Source: Ananas comosus
Lineage: Eukaryota; Streptophyta; Magnoliopsida; Poales; Bromeliaceae
Direction: 5' to 3'
DNA: 64,000 bases
Assembly (NCBI RefSeq): GCF_001540865.1
Contig: NC_033633.1
Coordinates: 11,072,917 to 11,136,916, forward strand
The number at the start of each line of letters is the position of its first letter. The stretch's first letter is position 1. Below, piece after piece: positions 22,527 to 33,558 of this stretch. The notes under the pieces are model-generated. The model saw only the letters and a list, made by a program, of their open reading frames with translations. It was not told the origin of the DNA and made no database searches. The position numbers and the translations under genes were made by a program.

Positions 22527-22529
<3 letters not shown>
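21975..22529. mobile_element. foldback MITE, long MULE-like family (A2)
   Basis: Starts GAGTTGAGCTGGAATGCTAT. Inner motif TTGTTTTTGATGATGGAGCT, mirrored by GAGCTCCATCATCGAAA. The subterminal hairpin module on the left (GGTAGCAAACGG...GTTGCCACCC) is matched on the right (ATGGGTGTTCAA...CTACC). Flanked by GA and TA microsatellites. Confidence 0.8.
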
Positions 22530-22560
<31 letters not shown>

Positions 22561-22563
<3 letters not shown>

Positions 22564-23104
22564 TAGGGCTAATATACTATTATGAGTAGTGGGCTCTTAG
22601 TACTCATAAGTTGTTTTCGATAATAGAGCTTCCGAATCGACGATTCACTCCGTTAAATATGATATAGAGTATTTGAAACTTCTAGAAAATAAATTTCGTA
22701 GTTTTTCGAAATCATAATAAAGTCCATCAAGCGGGTATAAAATGAATGGTCAAAATCGAACGACGTCCTAAAAATGGATGATCGGATTCTTTAATTTAAG
22801 ATCGGAGTTATTGATCTTTATCTAGGTACCTAATAGAATTTTCTATCAAAAATTCAACCTATTCCGATTCTTTTCCACCGTTAAACTAGCAAGTATTCCA
22901 TACCGACTGTTAAAAATGATCAATTTTGTGAGTTTTTGATCGTAAGGTAAATAATGTCGAAAAATTATGAAATTTAATTTCTAGCAGTTTTAAATGCTCT
23001 AAATAACATTTAACGGTGTAGATTGTCGTTTCGGAAGCTCTATCATCGAAAACAATTTATGAGTACGATGACGATCGTACTCATAAGAGTATAGTAGCCG
23101 GACT
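22561..23104. mobile_element. foldback MITE, long MULE-like family (A3)
   Basis: Starts GAGTAGGGCTAATATACTAT, ends AGTATAGTAGCCGGACT. Body motifs TTGTTTTCGATAATAGAGCT and AGCTCTATCATCGAAAAC. The subterminal hairpin is ATGAGTAG...GTACTCATAAG on the left and TTATGAGTACGA...TCGTACTCATAAG on the right. Sits in (TA)n. Confidence 0.88.
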
Positions 23105-23117
23105 ATATATATATAAA

Positions 23118-23230
23118 AGAGGTCTCTCTCAGCGGTACCAACAAAGAGCTTCTACACCCGAGCTCTTGACAATATAGGCCGTACCTCACCTAGCCTAATT
23201 AATAATTGAATACAATATATGAAGCTATAT
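23118..23230. repeat. ~112-bp direct repeat, right copy
   Basis: Second copy of 21841-21952, immediately before the Pack-MULE-like element. Confidence 0.85.
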
Positions 23231-23552
23231 ATATATATATATAGGCCTTTTTGCATAAAAAATTCACTTATTTTGGGCTTTTGCAAAATCGCACCTTTTT
23301 CGTTTTTGCAAATTCGGTCCGCTTTTTCAGCAAACTGACCAAAATGCCCTTATTACTTTTTCTCTTTCCTCTTTCTCTCTCCTCTTCGTTCTCTCGTTCT
23401 TTTTTTTTTTCCGCCGGAAAAAAAAAAGCGAAGGCCAGGAGGGCACGCCGTCGGAGCACCGCCAGGCGGGCTCTTCTTCTTCTTCTTCTTCCTGCAGGAC
23501 CAATTTTTTTTTCTCTTTTTCTTTTTCTTCTTCTTCTTCCTCCCGCTCCGGC

Positions 23553-23800
23553 CCCGCGCCGCCCCTCGTTGGCTTCTTCGGCCGCGCCCACGACCTCGAT
23601 CCCGCTCGCCGCGAGTGGGTCTACGGCACGCGCCGCGACCGCTACTCCATCCTCCTCGCCAAGTTCCTGCTCCTCCCTGCGCCGCTCCTCCGCCGCTACA
23701 GCTGCGCCCCCGAGCTCGCCCCCGTGCGCCGCGTCGTCGAGCTCGCCCCCGCGCGCCGCTCCTCCCCCGCTGAGCCCCCAAGCTCGCCCCCGCGCGCCGT
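23553..23800 (+). pseudogene. captured gene fragment, possibly GT64 (exostosin-like) glycosyltransferase
   Basis: One plus frame reads LVGFFGRAHDLDPARREWVY, then RDRYSILLAKFLLL and LLRRYSCAPELAPVRRVVE. The pattern GFF.R.HDLD / DRYSI.L.K resembles the C-terminal domain of plant GT64 exostosin-type glycosyltransferases. The identification is from recalled motifs only. It begins at the inner edge of the left TIR and loses similarity after about 23780, so it is a fragment and not a gene. Confidence 0.4.
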
Positions 23801-23869
23801 GGGGAGGTGGTGGGAGAGGGTGAAGAGGATGGAGTGGGCCCCGTGCGTGCCGCACGTGATGGGAGGGAA

Positions 23870-24650
23870 GGGGGCAATGGTGCACCATTACACCATTAAT
23901 GGTGTAATTTCATGGTGTAATGGTGCACCATTAATGGTGTAATGGTGCAATGGTCCATTACACATGAAATAACACATATGGGTTAATGGTGCACCATACA
24001 CCAATGAAGAAGAGAAGAGAAAGAAGCGAGAAGAGAAGCACGACACAAGCCCGCCCAGCGCGCTCCGCTAGGCCGTCCCTCCCGCCGCGCGCATCGGCCT
24101 GCCGAGCCGACCCGGCCCGCCGCACTGCCTAGCCCCGCGCAAGGAGCAGAATCCTCCGCGATCAGTGCCTCCCCCGCCGGCGCTAGCGCATCGAGCGGCG
24201 TCGTGCCGTGCGCCCGGGAAGGGCTCGACGTCACAGTCGGAACTCCAGCCAGCAGTTGGACAGGTCCGGCGGCCCTGCGCGGATGGCCAGTGCAGGCAGG
24301 CCTAATCCCGGAGCGCGTCGATGGCGTCGGCGAGTCCCCCGCGTTCGCTCCGATCAGCGCGCCGCCCGCCGTTAACGAACTCCGCAGCCTCTTCCTGCGC
24401 GCGCGCCGGACTAGCGCGACGACCGCGCGGCGATTAGGGCGGAGGAGGCGGGACATCTCTGTCGTCGAAAAGGAAGGACGCGCGTGGACGCTCCCAGGGC
24501 TGCGGCGGTCGTGTCGGCAAAAAAAAAAAAAACGGGAATGGTGACATTCACCATTAATGGATGTAATGGTGTAATTAATGTGTACCATTGCCGTGTAATA
24601 CACCATTAAATGGTGTAATTGTGCACCAATACATCATTACTGAAGCTACT
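23870..24650. mobile_element. nested insertion bounded by CACCATTAATGGTG hairpins
   Basis: Inside the Pack-MULE-like element, dense copies of the palindrome CACCATTAATGGTG (23891-23904, 23926-23939, near-copy at 24549) and GGTGTAATGGTGCACC lie at both ends of a GC-rich ~530-bp core (about 24005-24535). Either a nested foldback element or internal TIR modules. The core has no recognised product. Confidence 0.5.
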
Positions 24651-25190
24651 TGCCGCCCGCCGCCAGCCGCCGGTTGCACCGGCCCCGTGACGGAGAAGAG
24701 GTCCTGCCCGGGAGCGACGCCGTGCACGAAGGACGGGTCATGCTCTGGTAGCGAGGAAGAACACTCCGTGTCGTGACCATCCTCCTCACCACGTCGTCCG
24801 CCCACGCCCTCGCCCCTAGCGACGGACGCCGGAAGATAAGGTAGAGTTGTGCTCCGCGGGCACTGTTTTGCTCTTCCTGCGTGACTCTGCTCTGCCGCGG
24901 GGAGGGGTGGAGTGGCGGGTGAGGTTGGGACGTGGTCGGCGACGGGCGCGGAGAGTGCTCGCCAGCAAGGGCGTGGAGATGTGGGCCGCGACGCGACGTG
25001 AGATGTACGGCGGGGGGGTGGTGGGTGGTTGGGGTGGGTGGGCTCGGGGCGGGGCGGGGCGCGGTTGGAGAAGAGGAGGGGGGGAGGGCGGGGGTCGTCG
25101 GCCGCGCGGGGGTCAGAGGTCGATGGGCGGCGACCGAATGAACCCACGACGGGCTGCGTGGACGCCGAACGGCGCGGTAAGAGAAAAAAA
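24651..25190. other. GC-rich captured sequence, unidentified
   Basis: Strongly GC-rich with several overlapping long frames on both strands, which is expected from composition alone. A minus frame with SSLPEHDPSFVHGVAPGQD might be exon-derived, but I cannot name a source. Confidence 0.35.
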
Positions 25191-25527
25191 GAGAAACGGA
25201 CAAAAAAAAAAAAAAAAAGCTCCAGCAGGAGGAAAAAGAAGAAGAAAAAGAAAAAGAGAAAAAAAAATTGGTCCTGCAGGAAGAAGAAGAAGAAGAAGAG
25301 CCCGCCTGGCGGTGCTCCGGTGGCGCGCCCGCCTGGCTTTCGCTATTTTTTTTCGGCGAAAAAAAAAAGAACGAGAGAACGAAGAGGAGAGAGAAAGAGG
25401 AAAGAGAAAAAGTAATAAGGGTATTTTGGTCAGTTTGCTGAAAAAGTGGACCGAATTTGTAAAAACGAAAAAGGTGACCCGATTTTGCAAAAGCTCAAAA
25501 TAAGTGGATTTTTTATGCAAAAAGGCC

Positions 25528-26244
25528 ATATATATATATATATATATATAAAGTTCTACCAAAAATGTACCTAAATTCAAATACAATTAAAATTCTACTC
25601 TAACTAAAACCTAAGTCGAAGTAAATTTATTTCTACTAAACATAAATATTTATCCTAATTTAATTAAAATTTTACTATAAATCTAACTAAATTCTAACAG
25701 ATATATCAACAACTTGAGTTTAAGTACGTACTTTTAGCCAATTAATTATTAGTCTCTTAAGTTGAACCATTACGTATGGCTATCGAAATCCATTAATCCA
25801 AACTGTATGTATCGTCACGCAGAACTAGTCGATCAATCGTGCATGTTATCCTCAACCACTCGTACAGACGATGACAACAATGGATCAGTATCTCTAAAAT
25901 CCACCTAACTGCGTACTTAATAGAGGAGAGCAGTACAAGATCGAGAAACACGTTTGGACCCAATGAGTTACTAATACTAGTCAGTTGAGCTAAGTTTCTT
26001 ATACAACTATATATCAAATCATTCCTAAAATAGTATGCACTAATTGATCGTGCATGATCTGATAGATGTTACCCTCAACCTTGGATGCCAACAATACAGC
26101 AATAATAAATGCGCATTTATTGGGAGGAGATTGGGATATATTTAGACTTCAATAAATAACCAGCAATAATAGTAAGTTGATCGATGAGTCAAGGTTTTTA
26201 CATATGACAATCAAATAAAGATCATTTCTAATTGTGCGTACGTA
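25528..26244. other. AT-rich intergenic
   Basis: Begins with a TA microsatellite. Nothing coding or clearly repetitive is recognised. Confidence 0.5.
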
Positions 26245-26253
26245 TTCTCATGC

Positions 26254-26482
26254 GAGTGGAGCTAGAATACTTTTACAAGTATCATTGGGGTGGTGCTTTA
26301 GTATTTTTAGCTCTTGGATGGAGAAATGTGAGGTTGAGATGATGGTGGTAGGTGGTGGTAGGTGGTGGTAGGTGGAATAGTGTTTGATCCAAGGACTATT
26401 AGTAATCAAGAAGTAGATCCAATGGCTAAAAACCTAATAGCACCATGTGGGTGATACTTGTAAAAGTATCCTAGCTCAACTC
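26254..26482. mobile_element. foldback MITE, short MULE-like family (B1) with 9-bp TSD
   Basis: Ends GAGTGGAGCTAGAATAC and GTATCCTAGCTCAACTC are inverted. Flanking TTCTCATGC (26245-26253) and CTCTCATGC (26483-26491) match 8 of 9, a Mutator-length TSD. The subterminal module TTTTACAAGTATCA is matched by TGATACTTGTAAAA. Internal GGTGGTAGGTGGTGGTAGGT is a small tandem repeat. Confidence 0.85.
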
Positions 26483-26633
26483 CTCTCATGCCAAGCTAGT
26501 TGATCGTGAGTTTCAGACATTATCCTTAACCGATGAGGGTGGCCACAAGTACAACAATTGGGGCTATGCCCTCGAAACCCACCGAAGTATGCGCGGTAAA
26601 TTACTATTACTAATAAGTGGAGTTAAGTTCTTA

Positions 26634-27114
26634 TGACACTCCAATAGTTCCACTTCGAATGATGTAGGAGAGTGTGATGGTTTATAAGTGACAGACATAT
26701 TAGTAATAGTAGTTTGGACTTAAGCATTTTGTATTGATAGTTTGGATCTAACGAATTATTATTGCTAGTAAGTCGGGATCGTTATATTTGGTATCCGAGT
26801 CAATTATCAGCCAATAATATATGATGAGTCGATGAGCCTCAGTTGAGCCAGGGTTTGGAAATAAATGACGGGTTAAGCCAGGGTTTGGGAGTGACAGAAA
26901 TGACAGATTAAGTCAGAATTTGAAATTAAATGACAGGTTATACTAGGGTTTGAATGACAAGACTAGTAAATATAGTCCTAATCGGATAAAGTGGTCGGGA
27001 CAGTTTAATGAGTTTATAAGTGAAGAACAAACTAATAATAATAATTGAATTTAAGTATTTTTGGGCATGTAGTTTGGGTCCAATAAATTATTTTTATTAG
27101 GTTGGGTTGTTACA
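26634..27114 (+). mobile_element. TRIM-like retrotransposon
   Basis: Two direct repeats (about 26634-26786 and about 26970-27114) share TTTATAAGTGA, an AATAATA tract, TTTAAGTATTTT.G-like sequence, AGTTTGG.TC.AA and a GTTATA/GTTACA end. The first is followed by TTTGGTATCCGAG, a PBS-like match to the tRNA-Met type. Short LTRs, a short non-coding interior and a PBS fit a terminal-repeat retrotransposon in miniature. It is diverged. Confidence 0.55.
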
Positions 27115-27747
27115 GTTCTTTAGTATGATTACCATTGCTAATGGTATTATTATGTGGAACTTGTTACTCATGTGTATCTATCTCAAATGTTACTCTCAAC
27201 GACGTAAGTGCGCACTTGTTAGGAGGAGGGGAAGAGATGCATGTGTACAAGCCTGACGAGGACATCAAGACTTCTACGTAGACAGTTTAATTAATCACCA
27301 TGGACTAATAGTCCCATAAGAATTAGTACATTAATATTATGAACTATTAAAACTTAAGCACTAATACTTCAAGCAATATTTTGGACTAAAGCTTTACCAA
27401 AAAGTGAATTTGATAGTTATGTGTAGAGATTAACTAACTCCACTAATTTGACCAAAAATGGTCTCTAGATGCACAACAATGTATTAATTAACCTCACAAA
27501 AGTAAAAATAAGTTAGGTTCCACAAAATCCCTATCCCTTGACCATATTTGCTATATGAGTCCAAATTAGTGTTCCATTCCAAACAACTCAACACAGCATC
27601 AAGAGTAGTCCCATTCTCACGGAGAAAGAAAAAAAATTAGCCCCACATGATAGTTATTGTTCCAATTTTTTTTTTTTCTTTCTATTTTTCTACTTATTTT
27701 TTCCAGTTTAATTAAAAGCATAAGCCTGTTCCAACCTTCTCTCTTAA
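27115..27747. other. AT-rich intergenic
   Basis: No gene or clear repeat recognised. Confidence 0.5.
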
Positions 27748-28072
27748 GGCGGTGTTTGATTCATCGGAAAAGCATAAAAAAAAAATTTTGAGAAAAAAAA
27801 GTTTTTATGAAAAATCTCTTTTTTTAGTCTTTCGTGTAATTTGGTTTAAATTTTTTTTGATAATTTATGTTTTAAAATTTTATGATAAATTAGTATTTCT
27901 GTTTTTCGATTTTTTTAAGAAAAACAAAAATACTTTTTTTCATAAAATTTAGAAACAATATTTTTAAAAAAGCTAGTTTCTCTTGCAATCAAATAGACGA
28001 AAAAAATTATGAAAAGAATTTGTTCTCTGAAAATTCTTTTTCATAATTTTAATTACGAGAACAAAGAGTCCC
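27748..28072. mobile_element. AT-rich MITE with TTAA flanks
   Basis: GGCGGTGTTTGATTCATCGG at the left and CGAGAACAAAGAGTCCC at the right are imperfect inverted repeats flanked by TTAA (27744-27747, 28073-28076). The interior, with long A and T runs and AAAATTCTTTTTCAT, resembles the PIF/Harbinger-like element at 21153-21804. Confidence 0.6.
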
Positions 28073-28413
28073 TTAACTATAACTTAATTATATTACAAAT
28101 AAACAAACTCTGTAGGCTTATTATTATTATTATTATTATTATTATTTTCCTCCTAATTAATTGAACTCAAACTGTACACGTAAATCACGGCGCAATGACA
28201 TGCATGCATCACCCAATTAACTTTAATTCCACACGAAACCCGTGTTACTATGTATGCCACAGTACGTGCCACGTAGGATGCGTCACCTAAAAGTTGGTAC
28301 CTAATAGTTTATAATTTATAAATATTCATAATATTTATATATGTTTAACATTCTCACTTATATATAGCGTGTATAATATTGTTATTATAAAGCCAAAATA
28401 TATATAAAATGCA

Positions 28414-28647
28414 GAGTCCGTATTCGGTTATGGTGTTTGTAAAAGTACCAAGCACTTGGTGCTTGTAAATTTCTTACCGTTAGATTTATGTCTTAATTTG
28501 ATCATTTTCAATCGTTAGATATACTATTCAACCAACTACCCACTCAACCCTAGGAGGCCCACATCATCTTAACCGCACTTTTCTTAATCCAACGGCCAAA
28601 AATATACAAACACCAATAACTTGGTACTTTTAACAGCATAGGAGCTC
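28414..28647. mobile_element. foldback MITE, short MULE-like family (B2)
   Basis: Starts GAGTCCGTATTCGG. Contains GTACCAAGCACTTGGTGCTTG and, on the right, CACCAATAACTTGGTAC. The body ACCCACTCAACCCTAGGAGG is shared with the copies at 52885, 54023 and (inverted) 59172. Confidence 0.75.
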
Positions 28648-28929
28648 ATTTTTTGTAACTTAGTAAATCTCCTGCATTAATTTGTAACTCAAAAACATAG
28701 AAAAAAACTCAGATAATTAAAAGAGGTCTATTATGTTGCTAATTAATACTATAAAAATTGATAGTTTATTGAGCAACCTAGCTTATTCAAATTTATATAA
28801 TTCTATTGCATTAATTGCTTATAAGTAACCTTATTTATAAAACTTATTTTTATGAAATTTTATCGTTGAATTCAATAATTGTTCTGCATATATAGCTAGA
28901 CATATTTGAGATAATGGCAAAGTGTAGAA

Positions 28930-29098
28930 AATAATTTATACAATTTTTAATGCACGAGGATAGTTAATTAAGACATGGGCTAAAGGTCTTTTTATAATTT
29001 AGACTAATAATTTATACAATTTTTAATGCACGAGGATAGTTAAGACATGGCAAATTGATAGTTTATTAATTGAGGTCTTTTTATAATTTAGACTAATA
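28930..29098. repeat. tandem duplication of ~80-95 bp
   Basis: ATAATTTATACAATTTTTAA followed by TGCACGAGGATAGTTA and later GGTCTTTTTATAATTTAGAC occurs twice in succession with small indels. Confidence 0.75.
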
Positions 29099-29654
29099 TA
29101 TAAGACACTTGAAATTTTACAGATGATTAAATATATGAAGATTTAGTTAGTTATTGAGCTTTAACCATGTACCTAGTAGGTAGAGGTTGAACCCAAAACC
29201 TTTTGTAGGAGGAGAAAATAAAGTCGTATATGCATGCCTAATTAAGAAATAGCGATAAGTTATCTCCGTATATATAATTTGCATAAAAGTGTACAAATAA
29301 AAATTTTCTTTGTAAACATTATAAGTTGAACCGACTATCCCTAACGCAAGTAATAAAAGGATCGGTAGTTGGTACTATACAGTCAGATGCAAATTTCTTG
29401 TGAAATACTTGTTGTAGAAAAAACATAATATTTCTAGCAGAAGTGGTTTAAGATTTATTCTGATATCTCGTAATAACTAACGCGTTTGACGTACATAACA
29501 GGAAAAGTCCAAAATAAATGCTTAACATGATGGACAAAGTACAAACCTAACTAACTAGACACATAACTTGCTACAAGGAAATCCAAGTAGTATCTTTTGA
29601 TTAACTCTTTATGGGTCAGGGTCCAAAATAGTCGGATGCAGTGTTGTGAGGTTC

Positions 29655-29713
29655 CAATCTATAAAAGGACCCAAAGGGTAGCTTGAATTTCCCTGTGATC
29701 AGCTGATTTCGAT
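29655..29713 (+). promoter_or_regulatory. TATA box and 5' UTR of GPAT copy 1
   Basis: TATAAAAG lies at 29660-29667, 54 bp before the ATG, in a block (about 29480-29713) conserved upstream of the second GPAT gene, where TATAAAAG is at 46490. Conserved position and context make this a credible core promoter with a short leader. Confidence 0.75.
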
Positions 29714-30416
29714 ATGGCGAAGAAGAAGGCTAGCTCATTCTTGCTCTCTTCCTTTCTCTCTTTTCTCTCTTTTCTTCATGCCAAACCTCTCTCTAGGAAA
29801 ACTCCTACAACCCTATACTCAAAGTTGCAACACTACTCTTCTTTAGATAAAAATTCCAACCAAGTTGTAGTTTGTGATGTGGAGGGAGGGTTGTTGAGGT
29901 CTCAATCCAAATTCCCCTACTTCATGCTTGTGGCCTTGGAGGGAGGTGGGCTCTTGAGGGGACTCCTCCTCTTAGTTTTGTACCCTCTCCTTTGTTGCGT
30001 TAGCGATGAGTTGGGGCTCAAAATCATGGTTTTCGTTAGCTTTTGCGGGATCAAAAAGAAAGGGTTTAGAGTAGGGAGGAGTGTTTTGCCCAAGTTCTTT
30101 TTGGAGGATGTGGGGTTGGAAGGGTTTGAGGCATTGAACAAGGGTTCTAAGAAGGTTTGTGTTAGTGAAATGCCAAGGGTGATGGTGGAGGGTTTTTTGA
30201 AGGATTATTTGGAGGTGGATGTGGTGATAGGGAGGGAGTTGAAGGAGTTTCATGGTTACTACACCGGGTTTATGGAGGAGGAAGGTAAAGTGAGGGAGGG
30301 ATTTGATTTGAAGGAGTTGATCAAAATAGAGGAGCAAGAGGATATTGACATAGTTGGTTTCTCAAGCTCCACTGTGTCTCTTCATATCCCTCTCTTCTCT
30401 CATTGTAAGGTTAGTG

Positions 30417-30458
<42 letters not shown>

Positions 30459-32281
30459 AGGGTATTTACAGTTTGGTTCCAAACAGAAAACCAAATCGAA
30501 CTAAACCGAATAAGCCAATTTGGTTCGATTTATATGATTTTTAGTTCGGTTTCAGTTCGATTTTTTGAAAGTAGCTAAAATTCATATTTCGGTCTGAACA
30601 GAATCGAATACCGAATAGTACTATTGCTACCAAATTTTCTTTTATAATCAAATCTTGATCATATATAAACACACTTTTTAGAATTCTATGTTTATGATCA
30701 ATTTTTTGTTATGCAACTTTTGTAATGATTCAATATTGATTCTTACATTATAAATTAATTTATATGAAAATAGGAATTTTAAAAGCTACCGAACCAAACT
30801 GAATCAATTCGATTTGCTTTGGATTGGTTCATTTGAAAAATCAGTTTGATTCGGTTCGGAAGTTTTTTCAAATCGAAAAATTGGGTTTTGTTTGAAAATT
30901 TCCTAAAATCCAAACCAAACCGAACCAAGTACACCTCTCTCTCTATGTTAATTTTTGCTTGGACCTGGTCCGCTACATCAATCGTGGACCATCCAGTGGA
31001 TATTACATCCACCCAACTCTTGATTTAATCCTCTAGCCTTTTACAAATGCAACAATTGTATTTTTTTTTTAATTGTAACAAAATTGAAAGTAAAAATATA
31101 ATGGATGGCAGGTTACTGAATAATACATGCAAAATATGGTGCAATAAGTCCAAGCAATAGTTTCTATGCTATATCTTTCTCAAAAAATTATTATTTTAGT
31201 CTCTCACTAACTAGTAAAGTGTAATCTTTTTCAAACTCGAGAATTATTATATATTTTTTTAAAGAATGGCAAAGTTTGAAAGTAGAGATGGGATAGATGA
31301 CAGATTACTATATATACGTAGTCCCCTGAATCCCCTCTCCTCTCTTTTCTCTCCCTAACTTGTTTTTGTTCTCTTGTGTAGAAAATATACTTGGTGGGTG
31401 AGAAGGACAAAAGAGTTTGGCACCCTATGCCCAGAGAAAAGCATCCAAGACCATTGATTTTCCATGATGGGAGAATTGCATTCAAGCCCACCCCAACAAA
31501 CACAACATTCATGTTTATGTGGCTCCCCTTTGGCCTCATCCTTGCAATCCTTAGGCTCATCATTGGCGTCTCACTACCTTACAAGGTCTCCACTCCAGTT
31601 TTAGCTCTAACTGGGATGAAGTGGAGGCTCAAGGGAGTACACCCATCAAATCTCTTACCACAAAGTTCAAGTGATCATCATGCATCGAAACAACACGGTC
31701 AACTGTATGTTTGCAACCACAGGACTCTCATCGACCCCATCTACGTTTCAATTATGCTTAACAAGCCCGTTCGCGCAGTCACCTATAGCTTAAGTCGCGT
31801 CTCCGAGATCCTGTCGCCTATAAAGACGGTTAGGCTGACGAGAAATAGGGAAAAAGACGGTAACATGATGGCGAAGAAGTTAAGCCAGGGGGAGAGCGTC
31901 GTCGTTTGCCCCGAGGGAACTACTTGCAGAGAACCATATCTACTAAGATTCAGCCCTCTATTCACAGAACTGAGCGACGAGATAGTCCCAGTGGCGTTAA
32001 ATGTTCATGTCAGCATGTTTTATGCCACGACGGCTGGAGGATCAAAGAGTCTCGACCCGTTGTACTATTTGATGAACCCTAGCATGTGTTATGAGGTGGA
32101 GTTGCTTGAGAAGGTAGATACAAGTGTTGTGAGAAAGGGGGAGTGTAGCAGCATTGACATGGCCAACCATGTACAAAGAGAGATTGGTAAAGCATTAGGG
32201 TTTGAGTGCACCATGCTTACAAGGAAAGATAAGTACATGATTCTTGCAGGGAATGATGGGAGTGTTGCACCTCCTAAATAA
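29714..32281 (+). CDS. GPAT3: glycerol-3-phosphate acyltransferase, GPAT2/3 type (copy 1)
   Basis: Two exons, 29714-30409 and 31382-32281, join in phase 0 (SHCK|KIYLV) across a GT-AG intron and encode 531 aa, the usual length of plant land-plant GPATs. The enzyme transfers an acyl group to glycerol-3-phosphate, acting at membranes in lipid, cutin or suberin-type synthesis. The N-terminal HAD-like domain has a degenerate phosphatase motif I (CDVEGGLL, residue 54 onward, Glu where active sn-2 enzymes have Asp), so phosphatase activity is unlikely; this is as in GPAT1-3. Hydrophobic segments lie at about 69-98 and 274-295. Acyltransferase block I is NHRTLIDP (H345, D350), then VRLTRNRE (block II), PEGTTCREP from 409 (block III) and IVPVA from 433 (block IV). 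All motifs are intact. Assignment to GPAT3 rather than GPAT2 is by recalled similarity. Confidence 0.9.
30410..31381 (+). other. intron of GPAT copy 1
   Basis: 972 bp, GT-AG. It contains a (CT)n tract (about 30421-30460), a hAT-like element with CGGTTTGG-type repeats (about 30465-30934) and sequence homologous to the copy 2 intron. It lacks the TRIM and the long foldback MITE present there. Confidence 0.85.
30465..30934. mobile_element. hAT-like element with TTCGGTTTGG repeats (in intron)
   Basis: The left end near GGTATTTACAGTTTGGTTCC and the right end AACCGAACCAAGTACACC are inverted repeats. The body is a degenerate array of TCGGTTCGGTT/AACCGAACC motifs with an AT-rich middle. The same element occupies the same place in the copy 2 intron, so it predates the gene duplication. 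A TSD cannot be read within the flanking CT repeat. Confidence 0.6.
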
Positions 32282-32503
32282 GCACATAAACAATAATCTT
32301 GTTGTATAAAAGTCTATACAGTTAAGGTGGTTTTCTTCATTTTAGTTAATAGGTTTAGTTATTTTTCTTTAATGTGTTTGTTCCTTTATATGGTTCTTTT
32401 TTTTTTTTCTCCATATATATGTTGTTTTTTTTCCCCTTTTTCCTTAATGAATGTAATATATATTGTTGAAATATATTATATGGATTTTTTAAACTTTTGT
32501 TAG

Positions 32504-32558
<55 letters not shown>

Positions 32559-33004
32559 AATTGTTGCTTCTTGTGTTTCTTTTTGTAGCATTAAGATATA
32601 AAGATAATTATGAATTTTTGGTATTAATAGTTAATTAAAATTGATCCAATATCCTGAATTTCTATTTAATTATTAATTAATTATGGAATAGTAAAACTTC
32701 TTAAACTCCAAAACCCAGGCGCCAAAAAATAAATAATAAATTTTAAAAGTTAAAGAAATAACAATCATTGAATTTCATGTAAAAATAATTTTTTGCTTAT
32801 TAAAGTGGGTAAAATGTCTATGAGCAAAGTTTAGAGACTAATATTTAAATTAAAAATTATAGGGATCATGTCGAAATATCTAGATATTACATGGACAATC
32901 TATCATTGTAACCTAAAAAATAATGTGAAAATTACCTGAACCCATATAAACTCCTTTTCTCTCTAATATAATGCATCATAATTAAATACACATTTGTTAG
33001 CCCA
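32282..33004. other. 3' UTR and downstream flank of GPAT copy 1
   Basis: Homologous to 50280-50960. Contains a (CT)n(TA)n compound microsatellite at about 32504-32560, conserved in position in the second unit, and AT-rich sequence. No gene. Confidence 0.7.
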
Positions 33005-33490
33005 GTGGTTGGAGCTTCTGAATCAAAAATCTGTTTCGTTAGACTTGATCTAACATATTTGAAGTACCTAGAAAATAAATTTTACGGATTTCTGATATCA
33101 TTTACCTAGTGATCGAAAGAGTTCAAAATTAATAATTTTTAATAGTTGATGTATGCTGTTTGCAAGTTTAACAGTGTAGAAATATTCAAATTAGATAAAA
33201 TTTTGATGGAAAATTTTTTATACTAGCTACATCAAGATTAATATTTCTGATTGAAAGTTTTAGTACTGTATCATAACTTGTTATAAAATTTTTATTTTCA
33301 ACGGTTGATTCTGAGTTCTTTTGATCATTAGGTAAATTATATTGAAAAATCAGAAAATTTATTTTCTAGGTACTTCAAATGCGCTAGATCAAGTCTAACG
33401 GAGTTGATCGTCAATTCAAAAATTCTATCATCGAAAGTAGTTTAGTAGTACGAAGGCCTCCGTGTTTCTAATAGCACACCAGACCTACTC
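33005..33490. mobile_element. foldback MITE, long MULE-like family (A10, left end truncated)
   Basis: Lacks the left terminal module. It retains TTGGAGCTTCTGAATC and, at the right, TTCTATCATCGAAAGTAG with the terminus CACACCAGACCTACTC. It occupies the position of the copy at 53439-53978 in the second duplication unit, so it is probably inherited rather than newly inserted. Confidence 0.7.
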
Positions 33491-33558
33491 TCTTTCTCTC
33501 TCTCTCTGTATACACCACATTAGTTCTCAATTTTTGTAGATTGGTTTTGTGGCCCAAC

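Larger units (their letters stand above)
23244..25527. mobile_element. Pack-MULE-like element with ~300-bp TIRs
   Basis: The two ends (about 23244-23550 and 25218-25527) are long, highly similar inverted repeats beginning GGCCTTTTTGCATAAAAAAT, followed by AAAATCGCACC, a CTTTCTCTCTCCTC tract and a GC-rich inner part with matching CTTCTTCTTC runs. Long TIRs around GC-rich unrelated internal sequence are the hallmark of Pack-MULEs, Mutator-like elements that carry host gene fragments. It sits in (TA)n, so a 9-bp TSD cannot be distinguished from the repeat. No transposase is encoded. Long frames inside are low-complexity or antisense and are not called as genes. Confidence 0.8.

Noticed and set aside
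21841..23230. Repeated short units with intervening sequence, considered as a CRISPR-like array
   Set aside because: Repeats are long, few and irregular and the DNA is plant nuclear; foldback MITEs explain the pattern.
23251..25586. Several long overlapping frames on both strands (up to ~218 codons) in the GC-rich region
   Set aside because: They are Lys/Arg-, Ser/Pro- or Glu-rich translations of homopurine and GC-rich DNA inside a Pack-MULE-like element, present in several frames at once, with no domains. Compositional, not genes.
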